Origin: Haemaphysalis longicornis
Lineage: Eukaryota > Arthropoda > Arachnida > Ixodida > Ixodidae
Direction: 5' to 3'
Length of the DNA: 64,000 bases
Assembly (NCBI GenBank): GCA_013339765.2
Contig: JABSTR010000966.1
Span: forward strand, 124,001-188,000
Shown here: piece by piece, positions 1 to 9,280 of the stretch
Position numbering within the stretch: position 1 is the first letter of the stretch
Layout: each line of letters starts with the position of its first letter
Program-made: the position numbers and the translations under genes
The notes under the pieces: model-generated
What the model saw: the letters and a program-made list of their open reading frames with translations, nothing else
Told to the model about the DNA's origin: nothing
Database searches by the model: none

Positions 1-289
1 GGAGACTGCACCCGCGCTCGCATCCGCGGCGTCCCGCTCCTCCGGTATTCTACCGGCGAATCGAACCGTCTCTATCACTAGCGTGGTTTAATGCCTCGCT
101 CCCAAAGTTACCGTTATGGCCTACGATCAGTCTGTATCCAAGCAATGTATTTGATTTGCACGTCGCAATAAATGCTGCCATTGATGTTTTCCCTTGTCGT
201 CCCCGCCTTTGTCTGTCGGACCCGTCCGCAGCCGGCGCTCGCAAGGCAATGTTTGCTGATCACAGATGGCTGCGGGGTGGGAAATGACT

Positions 290-1030
290 CGCGTGTGAAA
301 TGTACAATCCCACATAATTTACAGTTACTTTATTATCCTGGCCTTCTTCAGACTTCGCGCTCTGCCATAAAAGCTTCCACATCCAGAGAGTCTATTTCGA
401 ATAGTAGTTTTTATTGATACGTCAGATCCTTTGAGTTTGGGTGCGTATTTTAAGATATTTTTTCCCTTCTCGTTGTAGCCCTGAAAGAACACAATAACCG
501 GACGTTGGCTGCCGTGCTTGTCAATTCTATGAATTAGACCTACGGAATGACCCGGTACTTCAAGTTTGCTGGCAAAAAGATCAGTCAAAATATCTTTCTT
601 TGGAGGTTCCGTGGTTTCTCAAGGATTTTCTTTGACGCCAAAAACAAGATTTGAACGCCTACTTCTGTCTTCCAGGTCAGTTATTTTTCCATGAAGAGAA
701 TTCAAGGTTATTTTCAACACTATCTACCTTTTCTATCTACCCTTATACAACAATATCTACACTGTCTAACACTATCGAAAACTATCTACCATTTTCTCTA
801 GTTGATTATTTCGCACAGAAAGGTCAGTCAGTAACGTCTGCGTGCCATCCTGCTGAATTTTTAAAGCAGCCTTCTGGTCCTCCAAAATTTGTTTCAACAT
901 TTCCTGAGTGCTATCTTCCGGGGACGGCAAATGTAGCAGGGGGTGACAGAAAGTTCGGTGGGCAGATGAGATCCAGAAGCTATTGCGAGGATAAATTGGT
1001 CGCACTTAGCGCAGGACTGGGATAACTGGA
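290..1030 (-). pseudogene. LINE ORF1 protein remnant
   Basis: Reading the minus strand from about 1030 down, a degenerate frame gives a Gln/Leu-rich coiled-coil-like stretch (about 1005-772), then the motif ITDLEDRSRRSNLVFGV (about 680-630). Next comes a basic domain with GLIHRID and KLKGSDVSI (588-430), then a KLLWQSAKSEEGQDNKV tail in another frame near 350-310. This order of coiled coil, ENRSRRNNL-type motif and RRM/C-terminal domain is that of ORF1 RNA-binding proteins of L1-, CR1- and RTE-like LINEs. At least three frame changes and several stops make it a dead copy. No reverse transcriptase lies beside it. The family is clear; the clade is not. Confidence 0.65.
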
Positions 1031-1149
1031 GATCCATAAGACATAGACAGACTAATGGTGATGATGATGATGACCTTCTGGGAGAGCTCGTCGGATTCTC
1101 AATGTCACCGCAAAACAATCAGCGTGCACAAACAATATATTAAGGCACT

Positions 1150-1549
1150 TCCGTGTGCACAACAGAACTAGAAGACCACGAGACACACTGCTTACAGGGC
1201 AATAATAATCACCAACCTGCACAAAGTAGGCGAAAGGCGTGTAAGGCAACATGTCGGAAACTGATCCGCCGTGCACACTGAAGACGAATTCCTGAAGCCG
1301 TTCTTTTAAAGGCTGGCTTGACGACGTCACGTGTGCATCAGCTGGGGCGGTGTGGAGCACGACTGGGGGAGGGGGAGCCGGAAAACTGGATAACCTTCGT
1401 GCGTCCGGGTGGTAGAGGCACGTGTTGGTGTCCCATGAAGCAGTAGTTTGTTCGGATGAATGGGCGAGACCAAGAAGAACAACCTGCACAAGGTAGGTGA
1501 AAGGCTTGTGAGGCAACATGCCAGAAACTGGTCCGCGGTGCCCACTAGA
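1150..1549. repeat. Imperfect direct repeat, about 268-bp spacing
   Basis: The 64 bp at 1218-1281 recur with about 80 percent identity at 1486-1549, both starting after a CAACCTGCACAA motif. On the minus strand both read as a MLP..PF.Y.VQV peptide, but no known domain is visible. The pair lies upstream, in minus-strand terms, of the LINE ORF1 remnant, so it may be the tandem 5' UTR of that element. A short (GAT)n tract sits at 1053-1071. Confidence 0.45.
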
Positions 1550-1768
1550 GCTTCCTAGAGCTTTCTTTCAATTCACACCCGTGTTTCCTATTCTGATAAA
1601 AAAATTAACCGTATAACTCCACCCGGAGTACAGTCAACAATTTAGACATGACGAATTCCCCTTGTGGCCAAAAACCACAAAAGTGTGTTTACGTACCAAA
1701 CACATTGAGGGCGTCGTCATCATTATCACCATTCTCTGGCAGCTTGCTTACTCGTATCAGACAATCGA

Positions 1769-2760
1769 GTGAAGAAGAAGATGCACTCTATGTGGCCGCT
1801 ATTCCACCTGGCCTGCTTGCATTTTGGAAGCAGCTTAACGGCGAGTGATCTGTTCACATCCAGCCAATATCTGCAGGAAGTGTTGGTGAGTGAAACCCTC
1901 ACCCTTGAAGACGCCTGGTACCTTCTGCAGCGTGAGAGCGCGCGGTTGGATGAAGCTAAAGAGGACCACAAACGGGCCATGGCCGCCGTCTCTCACATCG
2001 ATCACGGCGTCCTAGGCAAATTTCTTTCAACGATCCGCTTGGACGCCTTACAGAGAGACGTTCTTGATCATGGCTCGAATGGAAACAGTGATTCACTGCT
2101 GACTGCCTTCCAGTCACCAACATCTCGCCGTTGGTGGCCAACGGATCACGACTTGAGGGGTGCGGCCGTCGGAATTTGCAAGCTTCAACAGGTCTACGAC
2201 ATACCAGTGGCCAATATGGCGGCCATGGCGTCACGGTCGATTCGGGCCACTTCTCCAGGCACATCTGTTCATGTTGCGAGGGGCTGCTTCGTGAAAGGGA
2301 AGTTCGGCAGCACTTCTGCATGGCTACGGGCTGCTCTCTCGACCTCCAAATCTCATGGCAGCACGAGCAGAAAGCTTCTCTGGGTGCCTCCTGGCTTGTA
2401 GAGAATGACAAGCGTCTAAGGGCGTTGAAGAAACGAGGGCGACAGCCCAGGCACCCAGAATCGCCGCCCAGCGACGTTAGTGCCTACAAATCTGTGTGTG
2501 TCCGCATGGGGGACTTATGGCCGACCGCAAAAAACCTGGTTTGCCGAAGGTCAACAAATCCGGCCCATCCCTTCTTCGTGCTACAACCACTTGCACTGGA
2601 GTTACTGTCCTTGAAGCCTCGTGTTGTCCTTTTCCGGAGCTTCCTGACCAGTTCCGAGGTGAAGTTTATCCGACACAAGTCGCTGAGAGTGCTTCAGCCT
2701 TCTTTCATCCACGTCGGTCGTGACCAGCCAGGTCGAGTCAGTTGGAAACGCATTAGTAAG
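1769..2760 (+). CDS. Prolyl 4-hydroxylase alpha subunit, exon 1 (frame broken once)
   Basis: Encodes the first two thirds of a collagen-type prolyl 4-hydroxylase alpha subunit, an ER enzyme that hydroxylates proline using Fe(II), 2-oxoglutarate, O2 and ascorbate. ATG at 1769, or more likely ATG at 1781, starts a hydrophobic signal peptide ending near LTASD. The P4Ha N-terminal domain begins at FTSSQYLQEV and includes a WWPTDHDLRGAAVGI stretch matching the family's YFPNDEDQ.GAA region. A TPR-like peptide-binding region follows (GCFVKGKF, then SWQHEQKASLG), and KPRVVLFRSFLTSSE opens the catalytic domain. The frame shifts once near 2339-2341, equivalent to one missing base, so the gene is either damaged or the base was lost in assembly. 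The exon ends at AAG in phase 0 before GTAAGC. With exon 2 the product would be about 496 residues, close to the usual 520-550. Confidence 0.85.
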
Positions 2761-4207
2761 GTAAGCAGAACGTCTTGCAGCTCACGCTCTCAGGAGAGCG
2801 CGCTTGCCGGCGCCGTCAGTGGTCGCTGTATTCCTGAGTAGAGCACAGGCAACTTAACGTTCGCAACTGACGCAAACCGCCGCTGTCCGCTTGCTACGAC
2901 ATGAATGATCCGAATAGATACACCACCGTGGATGCAGGCGGGCAGTGAAAAGCCAATGATGGCTTGACGAGGATTCTGACGCCTGTGCATGGAGAAGAGT
3001 TTATTTTATACAGGTTGTTACAAGTGTTTTATCAACTCTGGAATCAAGCAAAGAGGCGTGTCATTCCATTCAGTGTTCGGAAAATGTTTGACATAGATTT
3101 ATAAGTCCAAAAATAGTTCACTATAGTGGTGCTAAAATTTTCAAGAGACTCACTCGCACAGCCCGTGCACGCACACACACGGGTTGTATGAAGCAAGCAT
3201 GAAAAGTAATACCGACAAGCTTTCACAGAGGCGCTAAGTTTGTGATAATGCGGAGTCAATGGCATTTAGTTCCGGTCAAACGGGCTTGAGACACTTACTT
3301 GCCATTGCTCATGATTTTCAGATATGTTTATCGGTGGCACTCGGAGTAAGTTCAGATAATACGCCGGAACAATAATTCTTGATGCAGCTCTTTAAAATGA
3401 AACCTTGTAGGTACGTAAATAATACTTGCTGGAAACTTTGTCCTATTTATTGCTTCCACTGAGATGTTCGTATACTTTTGACGTTAAAGGGACACTGAAG
3501 TGAATTTGTCAAGCTCCCGTGTTCGCTTGCACTGCGTAGACTGGCTCAAAGGGAAAAAAAACTTTTCATCGTTTATCCAGGCAATAAGGCGTCATTTATT
3601 TTATCAAGCCTGAACGAAGAAAAACTACCATGCGTGGTTTGCGGTGGCCGCACCAACACCAGTGACGTCAATAAAAGGTGCTACGTGATTGGACGATGTC
3701 CAAGATTAGCATTCAAACAAGTTTCGGTTTTGGTTCTGTGATACAACATACTTGGCATCATACATTATCGTTGGAATGGTATTCTCGATATCTCAGTAAT
3801 TGGCATACCACGCTTGTGCCATGTTGTCGGCTGTAAAATACGTCGGATAAGCCTCCCAGGACGGCATGGAATCGCAGCAATCACTAGCCGAGGCCCACGC
3901 AGTGATGAATGCCCTCCGCGTCACCGCAGACGCTCAAATGCAATGCGCTTTTCCCCCCTATTGGGAGCTTGCCTCACTCATGCCTGTATCTTAAAAAGCG
4001 TGTTCGCACCAGCCCAAGGCTCTGCCTGTGCCCACTGCTCGTAAGCAGTCGGTGCTTATGGCAACAGCACGCCAACGAGAACTCAGTAGCCCGTCAGTGT
4101 GCGCGTTCTGCGAACTCGCTCATAGAGCGATGAACGTTACAGCGCAAAAATTGCGAATTCCGTACAGAGAACATTGGCCAAAAAAAAAGCAACTTCAAAA
4201 CAAAAAG

Positions 4208-4288
4208 CATGCACTCTTGGGGATTCGAACTTGCGACTTGCAGAACAACATTTCACACCCTCCAGTCCTATCAGCCACGTGCCACCAT
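4208..4288 (-). repeat. tRNA-like segment inside TTAA element copy 1
   Basis: On the minus strand the segment starts GGTGGCACGTGGCTGATAGG, an A-box-like sequence, and contains AAGTTCGAATCCCC, a near-perfect B box. The spacing suits a tRNA. The homologous segment of copy 2 (32610-32690) keeps the same layout. It looks like a tRNA-derived segment captured by this transposon family. No closed acceptor stem is evident, so I do not call a functional tRNA. Confidence 0.55.
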
Positions 4289-4449
4289 TGCTTGAGGCGG
4301 TAATATAAAGTATATAATGCATAGCAAGTTTACATTTTTATTTAGTTTTAGCATTTCAAGCAGCTCCGACAACTATTTGTTGTATAGCGCTCGTGCAGTA
4401 AGCGTCTCCCAAATTTCCACAATATCTCATGTCTAGCGACTGCATTTTT

Positions 4450-4805
4450 AAATGCAGAGCATTTCAGTAACTCACGATGTCACCCGCGTTGACGTCCGTA
4501 GTCGTAGTCCGCACCCCTCCCCCTACACTATATATAAAAAAAATACTATCCGGCGCCTGGTTTCGATCCCTCGACCCTGCGGGCGGAACGCAATGTACAT
4601 GGTGCTCTACCCACTGCGCCACAAAGCCGACACAGAATGCGAGGCTACGAACGCGCCTTATATCCTTGACTCATTCAAACTACGTCAAGAAGCTGCTGAT
4701 ACAACGCATTCACTACCACCAACTCCCCAAACACTAAACGTAAACGCAATACACCCACCTCCTATGCGACGCCGCATTTACTCGAGTCCCCCTCGCGGGG
4801 AGATG
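4450..4805 (-). mobile_element. 355-bp dispersed repeat with internal tRNA-like promoter, copy A
   Basis: This begins AAATGCAGAGCATTTCAG and ends near CCCCTCGCGGGGAGATG, matching 36633-36980. The second TTAA element lacks it at the corresponding point, so it inserted into copy 1 after the family spread. On the minus strand it holds an A-box-like GTGGCGCAGTGGGTAGAGCA (4622-4603) and a B-box-like GGGATCGAAACC (4570-4559), suggesting Pol III transcription. The tRNA-like part is central rather than at the 5' end, unusual for a SINE. It may be a composite SINE or a MITE with a captured tRNA. Confidence 0.65.
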
Positions 4806-5556
4806 GGCCCAATTTTTTTAGACGGAAAAGCGTTCGCAGATGTGTGGTCGTGCTGCCGACCGCTGTGCTTGTTCACCCAGTGCAAAAAAGTGCTTCCAGT
4901 ACCCTAGTTTTACGCTGGCCGGTAGTTTTGGTCTTTTTGTTTCCTTAGTACATATATTAACTCCGCTGACTCTTCTTCCGCCATCAATTGGCCTTAGATT
5001 TTCCTAGTAGCGTACCAGACAGTGAAGCGTCGCATGAGTGCTGTTCCAGCGCTTGTGGGGAGCGACCCGCACTTAGAGTTTGATACAGCGTACAAACTAA
5101 CAAACTAAAGGCACATTCTTTCATTCACAAACGTGTCGGGGCTTAGTTTCAACTGAGCGAACGAATTGCGACGACCTGTCGGTGGTCCGCGTACTAAACG
5201 TTTGGCCGACTGAGTCTGTCGGGGTGTCGGTGAGCCGTGCAGCAGCGCAGTCAAGCCAAGCCACCTTTTCTTGACATCATACGAAACGCAACAGAAAATG
5301 GGCGAGGCGGCAGTGAGGAGGACAGCATTTTCAAATTGGTTTTTCTAGCGAATAAAGTCGCGTAAACGGAGCGAGAGTGGTCGAAACATGGCCTACAAAC
5401 TCCAGACTGCAGTTTGCGCCCGTAATTCCCGCTATGTTTAAAAATCACTTCAGTGTCCCCTTAATTAACCGCGCATCCGCTTACGAGTGAAAATAATACA
5501 TTCGTCAGAATTTAAAGCGAAGTATCTGCTAACGGCTTGCTGACGGTTGTAAAAAT

Positions 5557-5896
5557 GTTTATTAAGTAAAAAAGAAGAAAAGAAGAAGAAAGGAGACAAC
5601 TTCGGGTGGAGTAGAGTTCCGATATATAGCTCCGGGAGCTATATAGAGGAACTCTAGGCTGGAGCACTCAGTGCCTGGCTCCGCAGGCCTCCGCTTAGGC
5701 GTTGTCGATCTTGTAGCTGGTCGCGCGCCGACGTGCTTGCGAGGAGGTGCTCCGCCCAGTCATGAAGTTGGGAGAAGGGGAGGGAAAAGGGGTACTCTTC
5801 GGGACCAGGGTTAGTGCTTCGTGCTTGGTAATACAAAGACATTCCTCTAAGTGTGAGTTGTAAATCAGCAAGGACAATGCTTCTGGGATGCATCAA
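5557..5896 (-). pseudogene. LINE C-terminus and 3' UTR fragment
   Basis: The minus strand (5896-5654) encodes an 80-residue end with EEYPF...LASTSARDQLQ...GLRSQALSAPA. This resembles the last residues of RNase H-bearing LINE polyproteins, whose tails read like SSDP..QL.AV..A..A...GL. After the stop comes a hairpin (5612-5655, arms AGAGTTCC...AGCT) and a (TTC)n-rich stretch that could be the element's tail. Upstream domains are missing, so this is a severely 5'-truncated insertion in the hydroxylase intron. Confidence 0.5.
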
Positions 5897-6243
5897 TTGT
5901 ACTCAACTTTTGTTTACGCTTTACGCCACGCGCCGCATATGTGATGTAATTAGCGAATTTTAGTACAGCCTTTGTGTACTCTAAGCGCTAACTTTTTGCG
6001 TCATGCTACACCAGAACCGCGAGGGGAGTTTTAGTATAGCGCGTAATTAGTTGTGTAGCAACACGCTAACGCTTACGGCGCCATCTCTTCAATGGTTTGC
6101 GAAGCCACGCGCGCATCAGCTGACCTGCTAGCGTAATGCTGGAGTGCAGGACATTTTATAACTATCCAAACAAGTGAAAACGAACGCATTCCCGTTGGTG
6201 TTGACTGCACAACGTCCACAACATAAAATGAATATTCTCTTAC

Positions 6244-6406
6244 CTGAGCACGCTCCATGAAGGAAGCGTAGAGACCCCGTGGCACTTCTTTTGTGGAATC
6301 ACACACAACGGCCTCAACCAAAAGTCCGGGTTTGACGCATACATTTCCTTCAACTTCAAAACAATGCAGAGGTACTCTTCGGACAAACACAACGTCACGA
6401 CATGCT
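6244..6406 (-). CDS. Candidate internal exon of an unknown gene
   Basis: On the minus strand a TTTCAG acceptor (6412-6407) precedes a 163-nt open stretch ending in GCTCAG|GTAAGA, a consensus donor at 6244/6243. It would code 54 residues after one split-codon base, including VPLHCFEVEG and VKPGLLVEAVVCDSTKEVPR. The composition looks like a real protein and differs from neighbouring LINE remnants. I do not recognise the family. It lies antisense inside the prolyl 4-hydroxylase intron; partner exons could not be identified. It may be part of a nested gene, a stranded relic or chance. Confidence 0.35.
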
Positions 6407-6498
6407 CTGAAAGTATGAATCGCGATTAACAGGCGACCGGTTGCCTCATGCCCGTCGTAAATTCGGCACTCACCTCTCGTGGTTTGCTTGGGCGAGCA

Positions 6499-6562
6499 GC
6501 TCGGCTTACGCGCCAGAGTTAATTAACTGGCGCCAGTCCCTTAACTCTAACGCGCAAGCCGA
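6499..6562. repeat. Imperfect palindrome
   Basis: CTCGGCTTACGCG...AGAGTTAA is followed by TTAACTCTAACGCGCAAGCCGAG in inverted orientation, around a central TTAACTGGCGCCAG. It could be a small hairpin element or the joined ends of a deleted transposon. No coding sequence is present. Confidence 0.5.
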
Positions 6563-7138
6563 GATGGCTTTTAGCCACGCACATTGTACATACCCGATGC
6601 GAGGTTGAGTCGTACGTCGCCCGAGAAAGATAATCCCGAGCATGGGAAGCACTGTCCACCGGCAGAAGCACAACGTGGCATTTCATCGTGAAGCGAACTC
6701 GTTCACAACACACACAGCGTCAGTCGCCGGCCTGGGTACAAAGCTTCGTTCGTACAGTCAGCGATGTTTCGGCGATACAGCGCTGCGCGATGGCGACGTG
6801 TAACCCATGCGACGTATTTAAAAACACAGGAGCAAAGACCTTGGTCCACGGGAGAGCGGAACCGCGGAGGATCGTCGCGCCACTTGCCCCATGTTGGAAA
6901 CAAGAAGCTACACAAAGCCGCCTCGCGTACGCACGCTACTTTGATGAAGTAGGGGAGACTTTTAGCATAACTGCTACCTGAGGCTCGCGCTGCGGCGGCG
7001 GGTTACCGGGACCCGACTGCGCAGGCGCGCGCGGGGAGGGCAAGGAGGTTGCCCCTCAGCGGAGAGAATAAGCGGAGGCATGTCGAAGGCCGACCAGCGG
7101 AACTAATCCACCCTACTGGAACGAATGTGCACCTGCCC

Positions 7139-7650
7139 AGATGATGATGATGGTTAGAGGCCCTCCCTTTGTATCGGCACGTCGGTTGTCACCAACCAAC
7201 TTGCCTGTATTATTCTAGTTATTTGTCCTGCCCTTCCCTACCCTAATGGGCTAGCCCACCTCCTCCGCATCGCTCCCCCCCCCCCCTCTCTTCCTGCCCT
7301 TGCACATCTGTTTACCACTCCCCCCTTGTGTTCTAAATTCTAGTTTCGGTATATCACTCATCCTACGTCCCCCTCTCTTCCCTACATTTCTTCCGCCACC
7401 GCTTCAGCCGTCTCTTCGTCACCTCTATGGCCCAGAAGCTGAGGCCACCCCTCGCACCAAATCCCAAAGCCTCCGTCAACGTCACTTCCCCATCGTCCCG
7501 CCGCGGTCGTATATGTGTGCAGTCTATGACAATATGCTCTACGGTTTCCCGATTCCTGCCGCAGCATACAAGTTTCGTCCTATTGCCTGCAGTTAGCTGT
7601 GTATGCGCGCGTTCTGCACTATGGTAATACCCGAAGCAGTGCACTGCCTC
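7139..7650 (-). pseudogene. LINE 3' end: C-terminal zinc-finger region and (ATC)n tail
   Basis: The minus strand from 7644 encodes NRTKLVCCGRNRETVEHIV followed by a cysteine and a basic KRRLKRWRKKCREE end (stop near 7363). The C-x2-C, H, C arrangement with ETVEHI is the zinc-binding tail after RNase H in I- and R1-like LINEs. About 200 bp of 3' UTR follow, ending in (ATC)n near 7139-7151. The rest of the element is missing, and a 38-bp palindrome marks the truncation point. Confidence 0.6.
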
Positions 7651-7660
7651 GGGTATTACC
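7623..7660. repeat. 38-bp near-perfect palindrome
   Basis: GGTAATACCCGA and its reverse complement flank GCAGTGCACTGC, with one mismatched pair. It sits exactly at the upstream edge of the truncated LINE 3' end, so an inverted repair product at the 5' junction is plausible. Confidence 0.7.
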
Positions 7661-8086
7661 GTAGAAAACTTCGTTCCTGATTTCTAGTTTTTCTTCATGA
7701 TTCTAGCTTTTCCTGATTTTTTCCTCCCAGACCGGCCCCGCTACTCGCCACCGTAGCGTTAGCGGACGGTACCCGCTTATTTAGTGGCTCTGGTACCCGC
7801 TATGCTAAAACTCTCCACTGGAAAGTTTAGCTAAACGCAAGACCGGCTTAGCGTGTGGCGTATCCGCAAGGTGAAGGCCTCAATGAAATAGCATTCGCAA
7901 TTTTCGTACTAAAACTCTGTAATGTGTATTTTGTTGGACGTTGCTAAAATTTTTTTTCAGGTATAATTATAAATTACATTGAAAAACATGAACGTTACGT
8001 TCATATTGTTTTCTACTGTGGTGTAGCGGACACGGAAACATGTCACGCATGATGATAGGCGAGAAGATAAATGTTGAATCGCACTA

Positions 8087-8372
8087 CGCCACCCATTTTA
8101 ACACGAAAGTGTTTTATTCCGGGATACACAAACATTTGAGGGGCGTCATATCCGTCACGGAAATGACGCCAGTACAGCGAAGCAAGCGGCCTGTAAAGGG
8201 TGCACCCCTGCACGCGTGGTCTTCTTCGGGGAAGCAACCTTTAGAACCAAAGAGTATGTTATACTTAGGCTTGTTCGCTTTCGGGTTTTATATTTTAACA
8301 CAAAAGTGTTTTATGCGGGGATACTCCAAGATTGCACTCACGTCATATCCGTCTCGGAAACGACGCCAGTAC
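8087..8372. repeat. Diverged tandem duplication, about 190-bp period
   Basis: The segment at 8091-8180 (ATTTTAACACGAAAGTGTTT, then GTCATATCCGTC and GACGCCAGTACA) recurs at 8290-8372 with moderate divergence. AACACNAAAGTGTT in each unit is a small palindrome. It lies in the hydroxylase intron shortly before the acceptor. I see no known family. Confidence 0.55.
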
Positions 8373-8733
8373 ACCTTTACCGAACCGACCCGCCAGCAGG
8401 ACGTCGCTTTCCAAGCACACCCACAAGACAGCCGCCGGCCCGCAAATCATGATCAGCGGCAGATGTCGCTGCATATTTCACTTTCACGTGTTACCGATTC
8501 CCATGAGATAGGAATCAACCACATTTTTTTAAAATTAAACATTGTCGCGATTGTCCTTGAGAAAAGACATGTCTTGTCAGACAAAATTTTATTCTTTCTC
8601 CGCGGTCCCCCTAAGGACTCATATGGTTACTTCACGACGCCGTTGTTTTTTTTTTTTTGTCGTTATAACACTCGTGCACGCTTGTACCAATCCGTCTTTA
8701 TGAAGTTACTGAAATCGGTGAGGTGCCTCGCAG

Positions 8734-9231
8734 GTTGCCTGGCTCAGGGACAGCGAGCACGACGTTCTCCAGCGGCTCACCCGTCGCATAGCCGCAGCTA
8801 CGGGTCTCTCCCTGGGTTCCGCCGAAGACTACCAAGTGGCCAACTACGGACTGGGCGGCCACTACACGCCGCACATAGACCTCGTTGACGTCGACCGAGA
8901 GGACCGTGACGCGGACTACCAGGGACGAGGCACCAGGCTGGCCACTCTGCTGCTCTTCCTGTCCGATGTCCCGGCGGGGGGCGCCACTGCCTTCGTCCAC
9001 TTGGGCGTAGCGGTGAGGCCCCGCGCGGGCGACGCCCTCTTCTGGTTCAACGTGGAGCCGTACGCGGGAGGCGACGACACTGGCCACTACTCGTCCTGGC
9101 ACCAGAAGAAGGCGCCTGAGTGGAACACGCGGCACGTGGGATGCCCCGTGCTGTGGGGATCCAAGTGGATCTCCACCAAGTGGATTCGCGAGAAGGGCAA
9201 CGTCGTGGTGAACTACGACTTCCCGGGATGA
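8734..9231 (+). CDS. Prolyl 4-hydroxylase alpha subunit, terminal catalytic exon
   Basis: Encodes 165 residues of the 2-oxoglutarate/Fe(II) dioxygenase fold. It runs VAWL...EDYQVANYGLGGHY, then HID with the first iron ligands (His 8872-8874, Asp 8878-8880). RLATLLLFLSDVPAGGAT and GDALFWFNV follow, then RHVGCPVLWGSKW with the distal His (9133-9135) and the 2-oxoglutarate Lys (9163-9165). All four key residues are present. The stretch before NTRH is longer than in vertebrate enzymes, and the protein ends soon after the fold at VNYDFPG. The exon is open throughout and follows exon 1 in phase 0. Its intact catalytic site argues that the exon 1 frame break may be recent or an assembly error. Confidence 0.92.
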   Translation, partial: VAWLRDSEHDVLQRLTRRIAAATGLSLGSAEDYQVANYGLGGHYTPHIDLVDVDREDRDADYQGRGTRLATLLLFLSDVPAGGATAFVHLGVAVRPRAGDALFWFNVEPYAGGDDTGHYSSWHQKKAPEWNTRHVGCPVLWGSKWISTKWIREKGNVVVNYDFPG

Positions 9232-9274
9232 GAAGTGCGCTATGGTAGACGCAGATTAGTGACTGGAGAGCGCC

Positions 9275-9280
9275 AATAAA
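9275..9280 (+). terminator. Poly(A) signal of the prolyl 4-hydroxylase gene
   Basis: AATAAA lies 44 bp after the stop codon and is followed by CTTGCTTCC. This gives a short 3' UTR. Confidence 0.7.

Larger units (their letters stand above)
3488..5460. mobile_element. TTAA-flanked non-autonomous DNA transposon, copy 1 (Kolobok-like?)
   Basis: The left end AGGGACACTGAAGTGA (3488-3503) and right end TCACTTCAGTGTCCCC (5445-5460) are inverted repeats with one mismatch. TTAA flanks both sides (3484-3487 and 5461-5464). The interior matches copy 2 (31865-35692) over most of its length, apart from an extra 355-bp insertion at 4450-4805. No transposase frame is visible. TTAA duplications occur in piggyBac and Kolobok; ends beginning AGGG rather than CCC favour Kolobok. 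That assignment is inference, while the boundaries are seen directly. Confidence 0.85.
2761..8733 (+). other. Intron of the prolyl 4-hydroxylase gene
   Basis: The donor is AAG|GTAAGC at 2760/2761 and the acceptor is CCTCGCAG|GTT at 8733/8734. Both junctions are phase 0, and joining them gives RISK-VAWL, matching RVSKSAWL of known alpha subunits. A long T-run lies at 8644-8659 and a plausible branch point (TTACTGA) near 8706. The 5,973-bp intron holds a TTAA-flanked transposon, two minus-strand LINE 3' ends, a hairpin, a duplicated 190-bp segment and a candidate antisense exon. The rest (2842-3483, 5900-6240, 6410-7138, 7665-8080) shows no coding sequence I can support. Confidence 0.8.

Noticed and set aside
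1052..1075. Minus-strand frame ending in six histidines
   Set aside because: The histidines come from a (GAT)n microsatellite; it is not a tag or a vector sequence.
2761..2841. Continuation of hydroxylase exon 1 to the stop at 2841
   Set aside because: Homology ends at 2760 at a consensus donor and resumes in phase at 8734; the extra 27 codons match nothing.
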